NCBI GenBank assembly: GCA_039028975.1
Contig: JBCCHB010000061.1
Span: forward strand, 25,988 to 89,987
Direction: 5' to 3'
Length of the DNA stretch: 64,000 nucleotides
Source of the DNA: JAHBNG01 sp039028975
Lineage (GTDB): Bacteria > Chloroflexota > Anaerolineae > Caldilineales > Caldilineaceae
Part shown: positions 1-10,286 of the stretch, piece by piece
How positions within the stretch are numbered: the stretch's first letter is position 1
Layout: each line of letters starts with the position of its first letter
Notes under the pieces: generated by a model
Database searches by the model: none
Told to the model about the DNA's origin: nothing
What the model saw: only the letters and a program-made list of their open reading frames with translations
Made by a program: the position numbers and the translations under genes

Positions 1-3000
1 GACATCACTGAATCGACCCGCTTGATTGTTGATGGCGATGCGCCAGCCATTACCTTTGATAGCACACAAAACGCAGTGGTACCGGGCAGTACAGTCATCA
101 TCGGGTTAACCGTCGACGATCCTTCCTCCAGCGTTGTTGATGTTCAGGCGACCATCAATGGCCAAAGTGTTCCCATCGTTGGGTCGGGCCGCTCATGGGC
201 GATTAGTTGGACAGCACCCAACGGCAGTGGCTCACACACGATTGCCGTTCAGGCCACAGACACAGTTGGCAATGTGGGTAACGGTACAGCAACGATCAAC
301 CTGGATAGCTCCATGCCCCAGGTCGCGCTGACCGCACCCGCCAATGACATCTACGTTCCCTACCGCAATGGGGACGGGCAATTGGCCATCGACCTGAGTG
401 GTACAGCCAATGATTCCGCTGGGATTCGTGCTGCCACCGTTGAGGTGGTGCCAGGTGTTGGTGGAGCGATTTCAATTGATGAAGGCAACTGGGCTGTCGC
501 GTACCCGATCTTTGGTGGCAGCAATGAACAAAGTGCATCGCCAGATCCTGCGATGACCTTCCAAACAACGGTGCGTGCGACCGACAACGCTGAACCCAGT
601 GGCAACTTGACTGTGTTGGAGCAATCCATCAATGTCGATGGTCGCTCACCCATCGCCGCAATCCCAGCATTGGAGGATGTCGAGGCCATCAACGATACGA
701 TGACCATCAACGGCCTCATGACCGATCCGGGCACAGTGGCAGCAGGCGTGAGTGAGGCAGAAATAGCCTTTGTACCACTGGAATCGGTCGCTGCTCTGGA
801 CACACTGTACTTCCATGCACCTTTTGATGAAGATAGCCGTGCCAGGAGCTTTGAAGATGTTTCCATTGCAGCCCATCTCTTGCGCTGTGATGACAATCAC
901 TGCCCACAGCCGGGTGCTGACGGCCAATATGGCAATGCGCTCAATTTTGATGGTGCTGATGACTTTGTCTATGCTGCACCCGATGCGACCATCGGTGCGC
1001 TGGCAGAGACCGGTTTGACCGTTGCCGCCTGGATTCGACCTGATCGTGTCACGGGTGTACAGCGGATCGTGGGCCACGCCCGTACCAACAGCAACAGCGG
1101 TTTTACCTTTGCCACAGAGAATAACGGGCTCTTCTTCACTACCTTCAACGTTCACAAATATGCAGCCCCCAACTTGGGGTTGCAGAGTGGTCAGTGGCAT
1201 CATGTGGCCGCGGTGATGACAGTTGAAAACGCGTCAACCAACCATGTCACCTTTTATGTAGATGGTGTCGAACGGGCCACGGTCGACCATACAGCCCCTG
1301 GCATTGCCAATCTGGTGGATCGACTGATGATCGGTGCCTACACACAGAACGGCTCAACCGCGATAACCAACCACTTTGATGGCCGCATCGATGATGTGCA
1401 GATCTATGGCGTACCACTCAGCGCCACCGACATTTCAGCACTTGTCCAACGTTGGCGACCGATTGACCAAGTTACCAGTAACGGTTCAACCGCTAATTGG
1501 TCATTCCCGCTCCCAGCCGACCTGGAGAATGTCTACCAGATCCACGTACGTGGGGAAGACGCTGCGGGGAATCGCAACAATCATCGCCGTGACTGGCGTC
1601 AGTGGCAGGGCGAAATCGATACCAAGCCACCAGAAGCAACCATCTCCGTTGTCTATGGTGGTATTGCGTCGGCTCGCTACACGACCTACAGCGCCGATAT
1701 CTCTGACCTGAACCTAGACGAAAACAGCTTAACCTTTGTTTGTGCAGTGAACAGCGAGGATCGACACTTCCTTGATGCGCCCTGGTGGACAGATGGTGCT
1801 GATGGTGAGCCACGCTTGGTGCGTCTGACGCCGAGTTGTACCGTGCCTGGCGTACAAAGTGGCAACGTCACGCTACAGGTCTGTGACACACTGGGCCATT
1901 GCACGACCACCTCTGTCAACGAAACCCTTACACTACCAGCCAATCCCAATCTCTATGCTGCGGTGACCAGCCCTGCCCATGAGACAGTTCATACATCAAC
2001 GGCACCCGTCACCATCAGCGGGATTGTCGATGGACCTCCCGGCTCGTCTGGACTAACACTCTATGCCAATGACGAGATCATCTATCAGACAGCCAATCCT
2101 CCTGCCAACTGGTCTACCACATGGACGCCACCAGCAGAAGGTAAGTACCATCTACGCGTCCACTATTCGGTCGCGGCCAATGGAGAGTATGAGAGCGACT
2201 TTGATCATGTTCTGTGGGTTGATGCAACAGCACCAACGATTACGCTTGCAGCAGGAGCATTATCGACTGCCGATCTGAATGGCTTTGAGCATGTCATCTT
2301 CTCCGGGACTGTCAATGAAGCGGTCAGCGTCGAGCAGATCGATCTCCAGATCAATGGCGCACCAGCCGAAGGACGGGCGTGGCTGCCAACAACCTCAGGT
2401 GAATGGCGCTTCTACTGGGAGCCAGGCAACGCCAATATCGATGGTGGCAGCCACGATGTAACGGTTACGGTGACAGATCGCGGTGGTCGGACTGCGCAAG
2501 CTACCGGCACGATACTCGTTGACACAACGCCACCTGATCCTGTCGAGATCAGCTTTGCTCTGGCCGACGGCACACCGATTGCCCCTGCTCAGCCGCTCCG
2601 TGTGGCAAATCCGCAGGTTGTCATGGAGTGGACCGGCAGCAGCGACGGCAGCGGCCTCAACAGTTACTATGTTGGCTGGACAGGCGCACCAACCCAGCCG
2701 GCTGACCAATTGATCGCTCGCTCCCCCAGCGAACCAGAACGCCATGTCTCCAGTTTCACAGAAGGTCAGCTACGCTATGCCCATCTCATCATTGAGGACA
2801 ATGTGGGCAACCAGCAGGGCTATGACGTTGGACCCTTCTACTTTGACAGCCCCGCCACACCAGATCTCATCGATGATCTGGCCTATCAAGGATGGGCAAC
2901 AAGTGGCTATGCTCAGGTTGGTGCTGACCGCTCGAACAGCCAGGATAGCAGTGGTAATGTCCAAAAGCTCTACACGGGCTGGAATGAGACGGCGCTGCGT

Positions 3001-6000
3001 TTGCTTTGGGAAGGAGCCAACTGGAACCATGATGGGGATCTCTTCATCTATCTGGATACGGCGGGCGGCGGCGCAAGCCAAGCCTTAAATCCCTTTAACG
3101 ATGGCCGCAGCGTCCAACTCCCGACGCTCAACGGTCCGACCTTTGGCGCAGAGTACATGGTCTGGGTGCAAGATAGTACAACCGCCTTGCTCTACAAAGC
3201 CAATGGCAACAACTGGGCACAAGAGCGCACCATTACGGACAACTTCCGCTTTGGCGGTGGACGCACGGATCTACGTCTGCCCTTTGCTTGGCTGGGAATA
3301 ACCACACCCGCCAGCAGTAGCTTGGGCTTGGTTGCCTTTGCCAGCGACGAGGACGCGTTCACGCTCTGGTCATCGGTCCCCGATCGTAACCCGCTCAATA
3401 GCCCGCGTCTTGCCAACGGTTCGATCGCAGGTGCTGACGTTCTGCAACTGGCGTTGACACAACAACTGCGCTTTGCTTCGTTGGGCAGCGGCATTCGCCC
3501 GGCGGAAGGTGTTTGGCAAGATAGCGATCTGTCGGTACAGATTGAGAGTGTTGATGGGGTTGGCGTAGAGTATCTTAGCTCGGGTCGCTTCGATCTGCTC
3601 ACACCAGGACAGCCCATCAGTGCGCAGATGAGGGAGCAGCTTGGCGCAACGCCAGCCCAAGTGGGCAATGGTGACCAACTGACCTTCATTGTACGCTACG
3701 AAAACAATGGTACGGCACCAGCCACCAATATTCAATTGAATCTGAACGCGGTCAGTGGGCTTAGTGTCAACGGGGGCAGCACCATCAATCTGCCAGATCT
3801 AAACCCAGGCGAAAGTGGTGAGCAACAATTCACGGCGACGGTAACTGGCGGCGACAGCGCACAATTGCTGGTAGCCATTGCCGATGATGTTCACGGCCTC
3901 TACGATTGGTTCTGGTCGCTACATGCGATTGACAACCAGCCACCAACCGCGCCAACCATCGATTATCCTGTTCTCATTGGTCCCGATAACCAGATCGGCG
4001 GCACGGTTCAGGATCTAGCGGGCGTTGGTCAGATCCAAATCGAAGCGACTGCCCAACCTTCTGGCGGAACCACAACGGTTACCTGTGAACTGGCCATGCC
4101 CATCAGTGGTGCCTGGACTTGTAGCTGGCAGCCAACCAATTTGGCCGGTGTCACGCAGTTCAGCCTGCGTGCCCGAGCCACAGATATTCACGGCAACACC
4201 AGTGGCTACAGTGCCTCTGTGACTGTTCCCGTTGATACCACGCCACCTTCACTCACGCTGGATACCGCTGTCAGCAACAATCTGGCAGATGGCTATCTAA
4301 GCACAGCAGATCGCTTGCTCTCTGGTTTGCTTACGGATGACAGGGGTGGGCAGGCGGTCGAAGTTTGTCTTGATGGTATGCTAAGTTGTACGGTAGTGAT
4401 GGTGAATGAGCCAGGTGCAACCACATCAGCTTGGGGTGCCGAACTGCCACTGGTCGAAGCCGATGGCATTACGCAGACGGCAACCATCGTTGGGCTGGAT
4501 GTAGTCGGCAACCGTTCTGTGTCCACTGTACTGACCTACCAGCTCGATACCGTGCGACCTGTGGTAGAGGTTAATACTGCGGTCGAGACCCTCGATCTGG
4601 GTACCTATCTGGCAGATCCCTCCGCGTCTATTCTGGAAGGGACTGTTACAGATGGTGGTGGCGTGGCTGGCGTCTTTGTCACAATTGAAGGTCCAACAGG
4701 CGCACCAAGCAGCGCGACCGCGGAACAGAATGGGATCACGTGGCGCTTGCGTCCCGAGTTGCAGGTGCCAGGAGCCTATACGTTGATTGTGCAGGCCCAG
4801 GATCTGGCGGGCAACATCGGCACCTACGGAACATATCAGCTAACTGTTACGGGCACGCCGCCTACCCAATCCATTGCCTATGTTTGGGACGGTGGCGCAG
4901 GTGATACCAATTGGAGCAGCGCGGCCAACTGGTCACCCAATGGCGTGCCAACCGCGGTTGATAGCGTACGCTTTGGTAACAGCACCAGCGGCCAAATTCT
5001 GCTGGATGTGGATGCAATTGTCACTGCACTCACCATCGATGCTGGCTTCAGTGGCACCCTGCGCTTTGGGGAACGGCATATAACCGTCAATGGCGACTTC
5101 CAACAAAGCGGTGGGGCAGTCGATCTGGAAAGTGGCCACCTCCTTGTGACTGGTTCCTTCAACAGTGTCGGTGGTAACTTTACACCAGGTACAGGACGCG
5201 TCGTGATGAATCCACAAGGGAACCAGATGCTCACGACACCGCCTCTCTATGATTTCCAGATTGGCTTGGGAGCGTTGGGCTACTGGAAATTTAATGAAGG
5301 CGGTGGCACGGTCGTTCACGATGCATCGGGCAATCGCAATGCGGGTACGTTGACAGGTTCGCCTCTCTGGCAAAGTGATGGGCCACAATTGGCCAACAAT
5401 GCTGGCTCTCTTACCTTTGATGGCGTTGATGATTTTGTCACACTGGGAGTGGCTGGCGAGCTTGGCGAACTGGTAAGCAACTTTAGTGTGGCGAGCTGGA
5501 TCTATCCGACCGAACTCACCGGGAGCCAGCGCATGATCTCGACAGCGCGTAACGGCAATGTGGGCTGGGGCTTTGGCACATTGGAGAATGGCCTACGCTT
5601 CACCCTGTACGGTCGCCTCAACTATGACTCGACCACCATTGCGCTACCGCTCAATACCTGGACGCACGTTGTGGCTGTGCTGGATAGCAACAACACTGTT
5701 ACCTTCTATGTCAACGGTGCGGTGGCGGAAACAGTGGCAGGTGGTGGGGATGGCCTGCCCAATCCGACGGATCCCATCATGATCGGTGCGGCAACGGCTA
5801 TCAACGGCAGCACCCCCGTGGATCTATGGCCCGGTAGCTTGGATGACCTGTATGTCTATGATCGTGCGCTATCGACCAACGATGTGATTCTCCTGGCCGC
5901 GGGGCAATCGCCTGCAGGAAACATCGGTACCATCACGCTCGGGCAACCGCTGGGGATCGATGGCAATCTGGTCCTCAATGGCTATCAACTCGATGTGGAT

Positions 6001-7638
6001 GCAACCAATAGCCACCGCGTGACCATCAATGGCGATCTCTTTGCCAACGGCGGTGACTTTGCCGCCCACAACGGCACGGTTTACTTCACCGGCAGCAGCG
6101 ACCAGTTTGTCGACGCGGCTGGATTGACCTTCAACCATGTCGTCTTCCGCAACAGCAGCAGTGGGTTGGTCGGTTTCTGGCCGCTGGATGAGCAGCAAAA
6201 TGGCGTGACGCCAGATGTCACGACCAACGGCACTAATGGAGACGTCGAGGGCGCAACCGTGGTGGCAGGCTCACCGGCGAGCGCAAACGCGTTGCACTTC
6301 AATGGCACCAATCAACGTGTGGTCATGGGTAATCCGGGTCTGCTTAACTTCGAGGGCGCTATCACCCTGGCCGCGTGGATCAATCCAGAGACGTTCGATG
6401 GCACCCAAAGTGTTCTGTCCCATGGCTACAGCTTGTCGCCTCAAGGTGAGGTTGCCTTCCGCATCGTCAACGGCAACTACCAAATTGGATCGTGGGATGG
6501 TGTACGTTATGCAGCTATGGCCCCAGCACCACCTGCTGATCTAAATAGCTGGGTCCATTTGGCTGGGACGTATGATGGCACAACCTGGCGGCTCTATCGC
6601 AATGGTGTCGCGATCGCGGCGCAGCCAGCGAACACAGGTTCTCTACTCGTTAACGGCGGGTGGGCCATCGGTGGACGAGCCGATGGTGGCGACCGTTTCT
6701 TCCAAGGGGCCATCGATGATGTGCTGATCTACAATGTGGCCCTTACGCCAGAACAGATCGCACAACTGGCCTCTGGAAAGTTGGGGCAAGTCTCTGCTGC
6801 CGCAGCGGATTCGCCAGCCCTGAATTCGATCCAGACTGAAGCTGGTGGTGTACGGCTCTTGTCACCATTGCATGTGGCAGGCAACCTAACCCTCAAAGAT
6901 GGTGTGTTAGATACATCGACTGGCAACCACAACATTGCCCTTGGCGGTAATCTTGTGCAGGAGGGGGGCAACTTCAATGCTCGTGGCGGTACCGTGATCT
7001 TCGATGGTGCATCTGGCACAACGCAGACCATCGATGCCATGCAGATGACATTCGCCAATGTCGAAATTGGGCCAGATGTCACCGTGCGTACGGGTGGTGC
7101 CATGATGCGTACTGGGATGCTCCATAGCCAGGGTCAAACCGAGGAAACACGTGCTGTTGATGGCGAGGGCCGGCTGCATTATGGCTTGGCAGAGGTGACA
7201 CTTGATGTGAAAGATGCCACGGATTTCGATGCGATGACGATTACCCGGGTCGAGACTAACAGCCCCAATGCAGCGCCCACCACTGGAAGTGGAACCCATT
7301 GGTTGTTCAACACCGAAGGGGACGAGTACGTGGTTGATCTCACGTTGCCCCATGATGATGTGAATGGGCCTGGTGTCTGTTACCATCTAGGAGATGGAGA
7401 ATGGGACTTCTTTGCTGACCAAACAAGCGGCGAAAATGTCACTCGCCACGATGTCGAGTCGCTCAACGGCGAATGGGCCGTCGGCTTTACACCTGGCCAA
7501 ACCGACCATGCGTTATTCTTGCCGCTTTTCCATTCGGAACGCGCCACAGTGGGATCCGATAGTGATAGCGAACTCGAGGAGCAGCCAATTTTGACAAACC
7601 CAGCAACCCAGCTTTTCTTGCCAATCATTCAGGGCTAA
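1..7638 (+). CDS. Giant secreted Ig-like/LamG surface protein, 5' truncated
   Basis: The reading frame is open from base 1, so the gene begins upstream of the window; more than 2540 residues are seen. Ig-like repeats closing with V-D-T-T-P-P or L-D-T-V-R-P motifs fill most of it. Three LamG/concanavalin-like domains lie at about nt 800-1440, 5270-5900 and 6165-6780, each with an L-x-F-x-G-x-x-D/N-x-[FR]-V core and ending in I/L-D-D-[VL]-x-[IV]-Y. A CBM9/DOMON-like stretch lies near nt 2860-3400, a CARDB/DUF11-like module near 3660-3850, and a G-x-W-S-x-x-A-N-W-S-P-x-G-V-P module like those of autotransporter passengers near 4870-5100. The protein ends in L-F-L-P-I-I-Q-G, with a second L-F-L-P-L-F about 35 residues earlier. 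Such multidomain proteins usually sit on the cell surface and bind polysaccharide or neighbouring cells. No catalytic domain was recognised and the substrate is unknown. Confidence 0.9.
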   Translation, partial: DITESTRLIVDGDAPAITFDSTQNAVVPGSTVIIGLTVDDPSSSVVDVQATINGQSVPIVGSGRSWAISWTAPNGSGSHTIAVQATDTVGNVGNGTATINLDSSMPQVALTAPANDIYVPYRNGDGQLAIDLSGTANDSAGIRAATVEVVPGVGGAISIDEGNWAVAYPIFGGSNEQSASPDPAMTFQTTVRATDNAEPSGNLTVLEQSINVDGRSPIAAIPALEDVEAINDTMTINGLMTDPGTVAAGVSEAEIAFVPLESVAALDTLYFHAPFDEDSRARSFEDVSIAAHLLRCDDNHCPQPGADGQYGNALNFDGADDFVYAAPDATIGALAETGLTVAAWIRPDRVTGVQRIVGHARTNSNSGFTFATENNGLFFTTFNVHKYAAPNLGLQSGQWHHVAAVMTVENASTNHVTFYVDGVERATVDHTAPGIANLVDRLMIGAYTQNGSTAITNHFDGRIDDVQIYGVPLSATDISALVQRWRPIDQVTSNGSTANWSFPLPADLENVYQIHVRGEDAAGNRNNHRRDWRQWQGEIDTKPPEATISVVYGGIASARYTTYSADISDLNLDENSLTFVCAVNSEDRHFLDAPWWTDGADGEPRLVRLTPSCTVPGVQSGNVTLQVCDTLGHCTTTSVNETLTLPANPNLYAAVTSPAHETVHTSTAPVTISGIVDGPPGSSGLTLYANDEIIYQTANPPANWSTTWTPPAEGKYHLRVHYSVAANGEYESDFDHVLWVDATAPTITLAAGALSTADLNGFEHVIFSGTVNEAVSVEQIDLQINGAPAEGRAWLPTTSGEWRFYWEPGNANIDGGSHDVTVTVTDRGGRTAQATGTILVDTTPPDPVEISFALADGTPIAPAQPLRVANPQVVMEWTGSSDGSGLNSYYVGWTGAPTQPADQLIARSPSEPERHVSSFTEGQLRYAHLIIEDNVGNQQGYDVGPFYFDSPATPDLIDDLAYQGWATSGYAQVGADRSNSQDSSGNVQKLYTGWNETALRLLWEGANWNHDGDLFIYLDTAGGGASQALNPFNDGRSVQLPTLNGPTFGAEYMVWVQDSTTALLYKANGNNWAQERTITDNFRFGGGRTDLRLPFAWLGITTPASSSLGLVAFASDEDAFTLWSSVPDRNPLNSPRLANGSIAGADVLQLALTQQLRFASLGSGIRPAEGVWQDSDLSVQIESVDGVGVEYLSSGRFDLLTPGQPISAQMREQLGATPAQVGNGDQLTFIVRYENNGTAPATNIQLNLNAVSGLSVNGGSTINLPDLNPGESGEQQFTATVTGGDSAQLLVAIADDVHGLYDWFWSLHAIDNQPPTAPTIDYPVLIGPDNQIGGTVQDLAGVGQIQIEATAQPSGGTTTVTCELAMPISGAWTCSWQPTNLAGVTQFSLRARATDIHGNTSGYSASVTVPVDTTPPSLTLDTAVSNNLADGYLSTADRLLSGLLTDDRGGQAVEVCLDGMLSCTVVMVNEPGATTSAWGAELPLVEADGITQTATIVGLDVVGNRSVSTVLTYQLDTVRPVVEVNTAVETLDLGTYLADPSASILEGTVTDGGGVAGVFVTIEGPTGAPSSATAEQNGITWRLRPELQVPGAYTLIVQAQDLAGNIGTYGTYQLTVTGTPPTQSIAYVWDGGAGDTNWSSAANWSPNGVPTAVDSVRFGNSTSGQILLDVDAIVTALTIDAGFSGTLRFGERHITVNGDFQQSGGAVDLESGHLLVTGSFNSVGGNFTPGTGRVVMNPQGNQMLTTPPLYDFQIGLGALGYWKFNEGGGTVVHDASGNRNAGTLTGSPLWQSDGPQLANNAGSLTFDGVDDFVTLGVAGELGELVSNFSVASWIYPTELTGSQRMISTARNGNVGWGFGTLENGLRFTLYGRLNYDSTTIALPLNTWTHVVAVLDSNNTVTFYVNGAVAETVAGGGDGLPNPTDPIMIGAATAINGSTPVDLWPGSLDDLYVYDRALSTNDVILLAAGQSPAGNIGTITLGQPLGIDGNLVLNGYQLDVDATNSHRVTINGDLFANGGDFAAHNGTVYFTGSSDQFVDAAGLTFNHVVFRNSSSGLVGFWPLDEQQNGVTPDVTTNGTNGDVEGATVVAGSPASANALHFNGTNQRVVMGNPGLLNFEGAITLAAWINPETFDGTQSVLSHGYSLSPQGEVAFRIVNGNYQIGSWDGVRYAAMAPAPPADLNSWVHLAGTYDGTTWRLYRNGVAIAAQPANTGSLLVNGGWAIGGRADGGDRFFQGAIDDVLIYNVALTPEQIAQLASGKLGQVSAAAADSPALNSIQTEAGGVRLLSPLHVAGNLTLKDGVLDTSTGNHNIALGGNLVQEGGNFNARGGTVIFDGASGTTQTIDAMQMTFANVEIGPDVTVRTGGAMMRTGMLHSQGQTEETRAVDGEGRLHYGLAEVTLDVKDATDFDAMTITRVETNSPNAAPTTGSGTHWLFNTEGDEYVVDLTLPHDDVNGPGVCYHLGDGEWDFFADQTSGENVTRHDVESLNGEWAVGFTPGQTDHALFLPLFHSERATVGSDSDSELEEQPILTNPATQLFLPIIQG

Positions 7639-7645
7639 AGCGCAA

Positions 7646-7704
7646 AAAAGCACTGATGTTTCTTGATACAAATCGCGTGTACTCTCGAATTCATCAGTGC
7701 TTTT
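7646..7704 (+). terminator. Inverted repeat after the giant protein gene, likely terminator
   Basis: Arms AAAAGCACTGATG (7646-7658) and CATCAGTGCTTTT (7692-7704) are a perfect 13-bp inverted repeat starting 8 nt after the stop codon, with a 33-nt spacer and a short terminal T run. The spacer is long for an intrinsic terminator, but position and T run fit 3' end formation. Confidence 0.5.
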
Positions 7705-7972
7705 GAACGATAAAGGAGCCCCCATATGTCATCGGACCGAGACCACAAGTGGAAAAGAGAACGGATGACGACTCTAACTTCCCAAGTGAACAACCCGCTT
7801 CGACCCCGATAAGCACCTACGCAGCTCTCCGGTTAGAAGGGGGGCAAGCACCCTATAGCCGCTCTAAGATTAGTGGCAACACGGTGGTGCGCTCAGGTAG
7901 AGGCACGTCGCCTTCGAAATCAATATCTCGCCCGTTAAATCTGAATGAGATGTAGATGAACCTCTACAACAA
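7705..7972. other. Intergenic, no convincing gene
   Basis: Between the hairpin and the convergent minus-strand gene there is only a 68-codon open frame (7749-7955) with no recognisable family or ribosome binding site. I see no RNA gene or repeat here. Confidence 0.4.
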
Positions 7973-8605
7973 TTAAGACGTCTGCTTAGCAACCTCAAAC
8001 TGAATGAACTCTGGCAAATAGTCGGGTGCACAGCCACGCGCAACTGGATCACCCTTATACAACCCCAACCGTTCTCCTAACGCGATACAGCGTGACCGAT
8101 ATTTCGGATCATGAACGCCAATTTGTCCTGCTGTAAAATTCATGGCCCACTGCACTTCGGGTTCGGCCAAAGCCATATCTACTTCTAGTGAATCGAGTAG
8201 CGCATTGGCATTGTCATGCGGTATTTTGCCCATCCAGCGCAAACGGGCTTGATGATACCAAAACAGGCGGCGTAGCAGCGGCGCGTCTGCTTTTTCCCAG
8301 CTTTCCAAAAGCGCAATCGTTTTTTTGCTTTTTGTTAACTGGTTCGCCAATAGCCAATCAACAATCTGCACGCACTCGTCCACCTCATGACTCTGCAAAT
8401 CATCAACCATCTGATTGATAACGTCTTGGGTAAGGTGATTTTTGTCTAGGATCAGGACTGCCAACATGCGAGGATAAAGTTTTTCGCTTGTCCACAGTTC
8501 CATAGCTAAATCATGGTCTTTTTTGATTTCCTTCGCTATTTTCTTTAGATCGCCCAGCTTGATATTATCTGTGCTGAGTTGAGTTAAAAGTGTTTCAATA
8601 TTCAT
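7973..8605 (-). CDS. DNA alkylation repair (AlkD-like HEAT-repeat) protein, tentative
   Basis: A 210-residue, all-helical, charged protein ending in L-Y-K-G-D-P-V-A-R-G-C-A-P-D-Y-L-P-E-F-I. That tail resembles the C-terminus of small HEAT-like DNA alkylation repair proteins (DNA_alkylation family), which excise alkylated bases from DNA without base flipping. The assignment is by eye; another HEAT-repeat protein is possible. The ATG at 8605 gives the usual M-N-I-E start. An in-frame TTG at 8638 lies only 3 nt after AGGAG, too close for a standard Shine-Dalgarno, so I preferred the ATG. It converges on the giant surface protein gene and seems to be transcribed alone. Confidence 0.7.
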   Translation of the reverse strand: MNIETLLTQLSTDNIKLGDLKKIAKEIKKDHDLAMELWTSEKLYPRMLAVLILDKNHLTQDVINQMVDDLQSHEVDECVQIVDWLLANQLTKSKKTIALLESWEKADAPLLRRLFWYHQARLRWMGKIPHDNANALLDSLEVDMALAEPEVQWAMNFTAGQIGVHDPKYRSRCIALGERLGLYKGDPVARGCAPDYLPEFIQFEVAKQTS

Positions 8606-9018
8606 ATCTGCTTTCTTCTTCAAACTCCCCTTTTTCAAAAACTCCTGTTCTCGTTCCTATCTATCGAGTGCAAATGGTAAATTGTCTGGCTGCCCCCGAG
8701 CGATCGGTCTCGCCGTCCACCTATCCGAATTGTATGCTATAACCGAATAACAGTTGGAGCCAGGAAAAAGAGGCGTAGGTGGTAGTCGCCCCAGAGTCGA
8801 ACATGACACTTGTGTAATCGGTGCTTCACAATGACACCGGTTCAATTTCTTCGTAATACATGTTACCGCCCAAATACGATACAGCGATGCCCACGGACAG
8901 CCACAATCTCGGCGTGAGGCTGGCTCGCCAGCGCCCAGGGCTGCGACGGACCAACAGGAGAAGTTTGATTTCCCTAGAGCTGGACTCATTGAAGTTGGTC
9001 AAAAAACTGGACCGTCCG
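8606..9018. other. Intergenic, nothing recognised
   Basis: About 410 bp between two minus-strand genes. A 110-codon open frame on the minus strand (8657-8989) has atypical cysteine- and arginine-rich composition and no family resemblance, so it is treated as noise. It presumably holds the promoter of the AlkD-like gene. Confidence 0.35.
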
Positions 9019-9912
9019 TCACACTATGCCCGCGAGTAGTTGCTTGCCGTGGCTCCACTGTCTGGGAGACTGCCCATACATGCGCTTGAACTCTCGGCTG
9101 AATTGAGAGGAACTCACGTAGCCCACGTCCATTGCCGCTTCATTCACATTCATTCCTCCGGCAATCTTCATGGCAGCCTTGTTTAGCCGCATAGACTTCA
9201 CAAACTGGATGGGCGACATTGTGGTCGCCTGCTTGAATTTGCGGTGGAACACGGCCCGGCTCATCCCCACCTGTGCGGCCAACTCTTCGATGGAGACCGC
9301 TTCGTCTAGGCTCGAAGACATATACTCAATTGCCCGAGCGATTTCATTGCCCACACCAAATGCGCGCCGTGCGGAATCGCCTGCATCCCCCTTCAATATA
9401 GCGTAGTAGACCTCCCGAAGCCGACCGTCCCCAAGTACCGTCGTGTCTGCCGGGTTATCCTCCAATTGCAGCAGCCGCAACAGCGCTTCGGCGAATGCGT
9501 CGTCCCAGCGAGCGAGTGCAAGCCCCTGTGGGAGCGGGCCGCCCTTGGGCTTGCGGATGGCACCAGCCGCGCTTTCCATCTCAATTGACAGTTCGGTCAT
9601 CACTCTCGTATCCAGAGAGATAAACGCGCCCAGGAGGGGATTGTCCGGCGAAGCCGTAGGTGTCCCCGCCTCCACCGGCATCGACATGGTGCAACACAGG
9701 TATTGACTGCTGTCGTATACATATCTCTTACCATCCAATATCGCTTCCTTGGCCCCGCTCACGATGGCTACAAGTGTGGGTTCGTAGACCGCAGGAGCGC
9801 AGGGTATCGGCTGGGTAACCCGGAATAGTTGCACCCCCTTCACCCCAGTTTCCACCATGCCATCCTCGCTGACCCTGTTTTCAATGAGTTGTTTTATTTG
9901 TTGTTTGCTCAT
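9019..9912 (-). CDS. AraC-family transcriptional regulator (YqhC-like)
   Basis: A 297-residue DNA-binding regulator. The N-terminal half (about 1-160) matches the cupin-like AraC_N domain of the YqhC group (motifs V-A-I-V-x-x-G-A-K and L-G-A-F-I-S-L-D). The C-terminal 100 residues form the double helix-turn-helix, with I-E-E-L-A-A-Q-V-G-M-S-x-x-x-F-H-R-K-F-K, then the second helix pair with D-V-G-Y-x-S-S-S-Q-F-S-R-E-F-K-R-M-Y-G. Relatives sense aldehydes or oxidised lipids and activate a neighbouring oxidoreductase. Here the gene is divergent, across 374 bp, from a dehydrogenase/molybdenum hydroxylase operon (10287-14891), which is its obvious candidate target. The inducer cannot be read from sequence. 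Confidence 0.9.
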   Translation of the reverse strand: MSKQQIKQLIENRVSEDGMVETGVKGVQLFRVTQPIPCAPAVYEPTLVAIVSGAKEAILDGKRYVYDSSQYLCCTMSMPVEAGTPTASPDNPLLGAFISLDTRVMTELSIEMESAAGAIRKPKGGPLPQGLALARWDDAFAEALLRLLQLEDNPADTTVLGDGRLREVYYAILKGDAGDSARRAFGVGNEIARAIEYMSSSLDEAVSIEELAAQVGMSRAVFHRKFKQATTMSPIQFVKSMRLNKAAMKIAGGMNVNEAAMDVGYVSSSQFSREFKRMYGQSPRQWSHGKQLLAGIV

Positions 9913-10286
9913 GCAACCAATGTAGCACTAGTAAACGCACAATGCAACCGCAATGATACAATTAGGCATGTTTTCGAGATTATTTCGCCTAGATATACTC
10001 AATCTTGAGAGTTATAATTGTTTCAGGTATGGAAAGCACCTGTTGCAAAACTAACTACTAACTAAGTGGAACCAATAAAGCTTTAGAACAAAGATTGCGA
10101 AGATTACACAGATTTAAGAGAACAATCTGTGTAATCTTCTAATCCCTGTTTTCTAAATTCTTTTTAGGATTACTTTAACAAGGGTTGCTGGCAGGAGCAT
10201 TAAAATAGAGCAGGAGAGTTTTTCCAAGTACACCCCAATTACCTACTTTACAGAGTACTAAGCACGCAAAACAAGGAATTTGAACA
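9913..10286. other. Divergent control region between AraC regulator and SDR operon
   Basis: 374 bp separating two divergent start codons. It should hold both promoters and the regulator's binding sites. No clear -35/-10 pair could be assigned by eye. A long perfect palindrome (10099-10139) lies inside it and is listed separately. Confidence 0.4.
10099..10139. repeat. Perfect 16-bp-arm palindrome (family E)
   Basis: Arms GAAGATTACACAGATT (10099-10114) and AATCTGTGTAATCTTC (10124-10139) are exact inverse complements around a 9-nt loop. They are followed by a TAATCCCTGTTTTCTAA tail. A degenerate relative with the same tail lies at 18361-18440 and a shorter trace near 17372-17415, so this is a dispersed repeat rather than an operator unique to this promoter. 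Confidence 0.6.

Noticed and set aside
7749..7955. 68-codon open frame after the giant protein gene
   Set aside because: No ribosome binding site, low-complexity composition and no family resemblance.
8657..8989. 110-codon minus-strand open frame
   Set aside because: Composition rich in C, W and R without any recognisable motif; no start signal.
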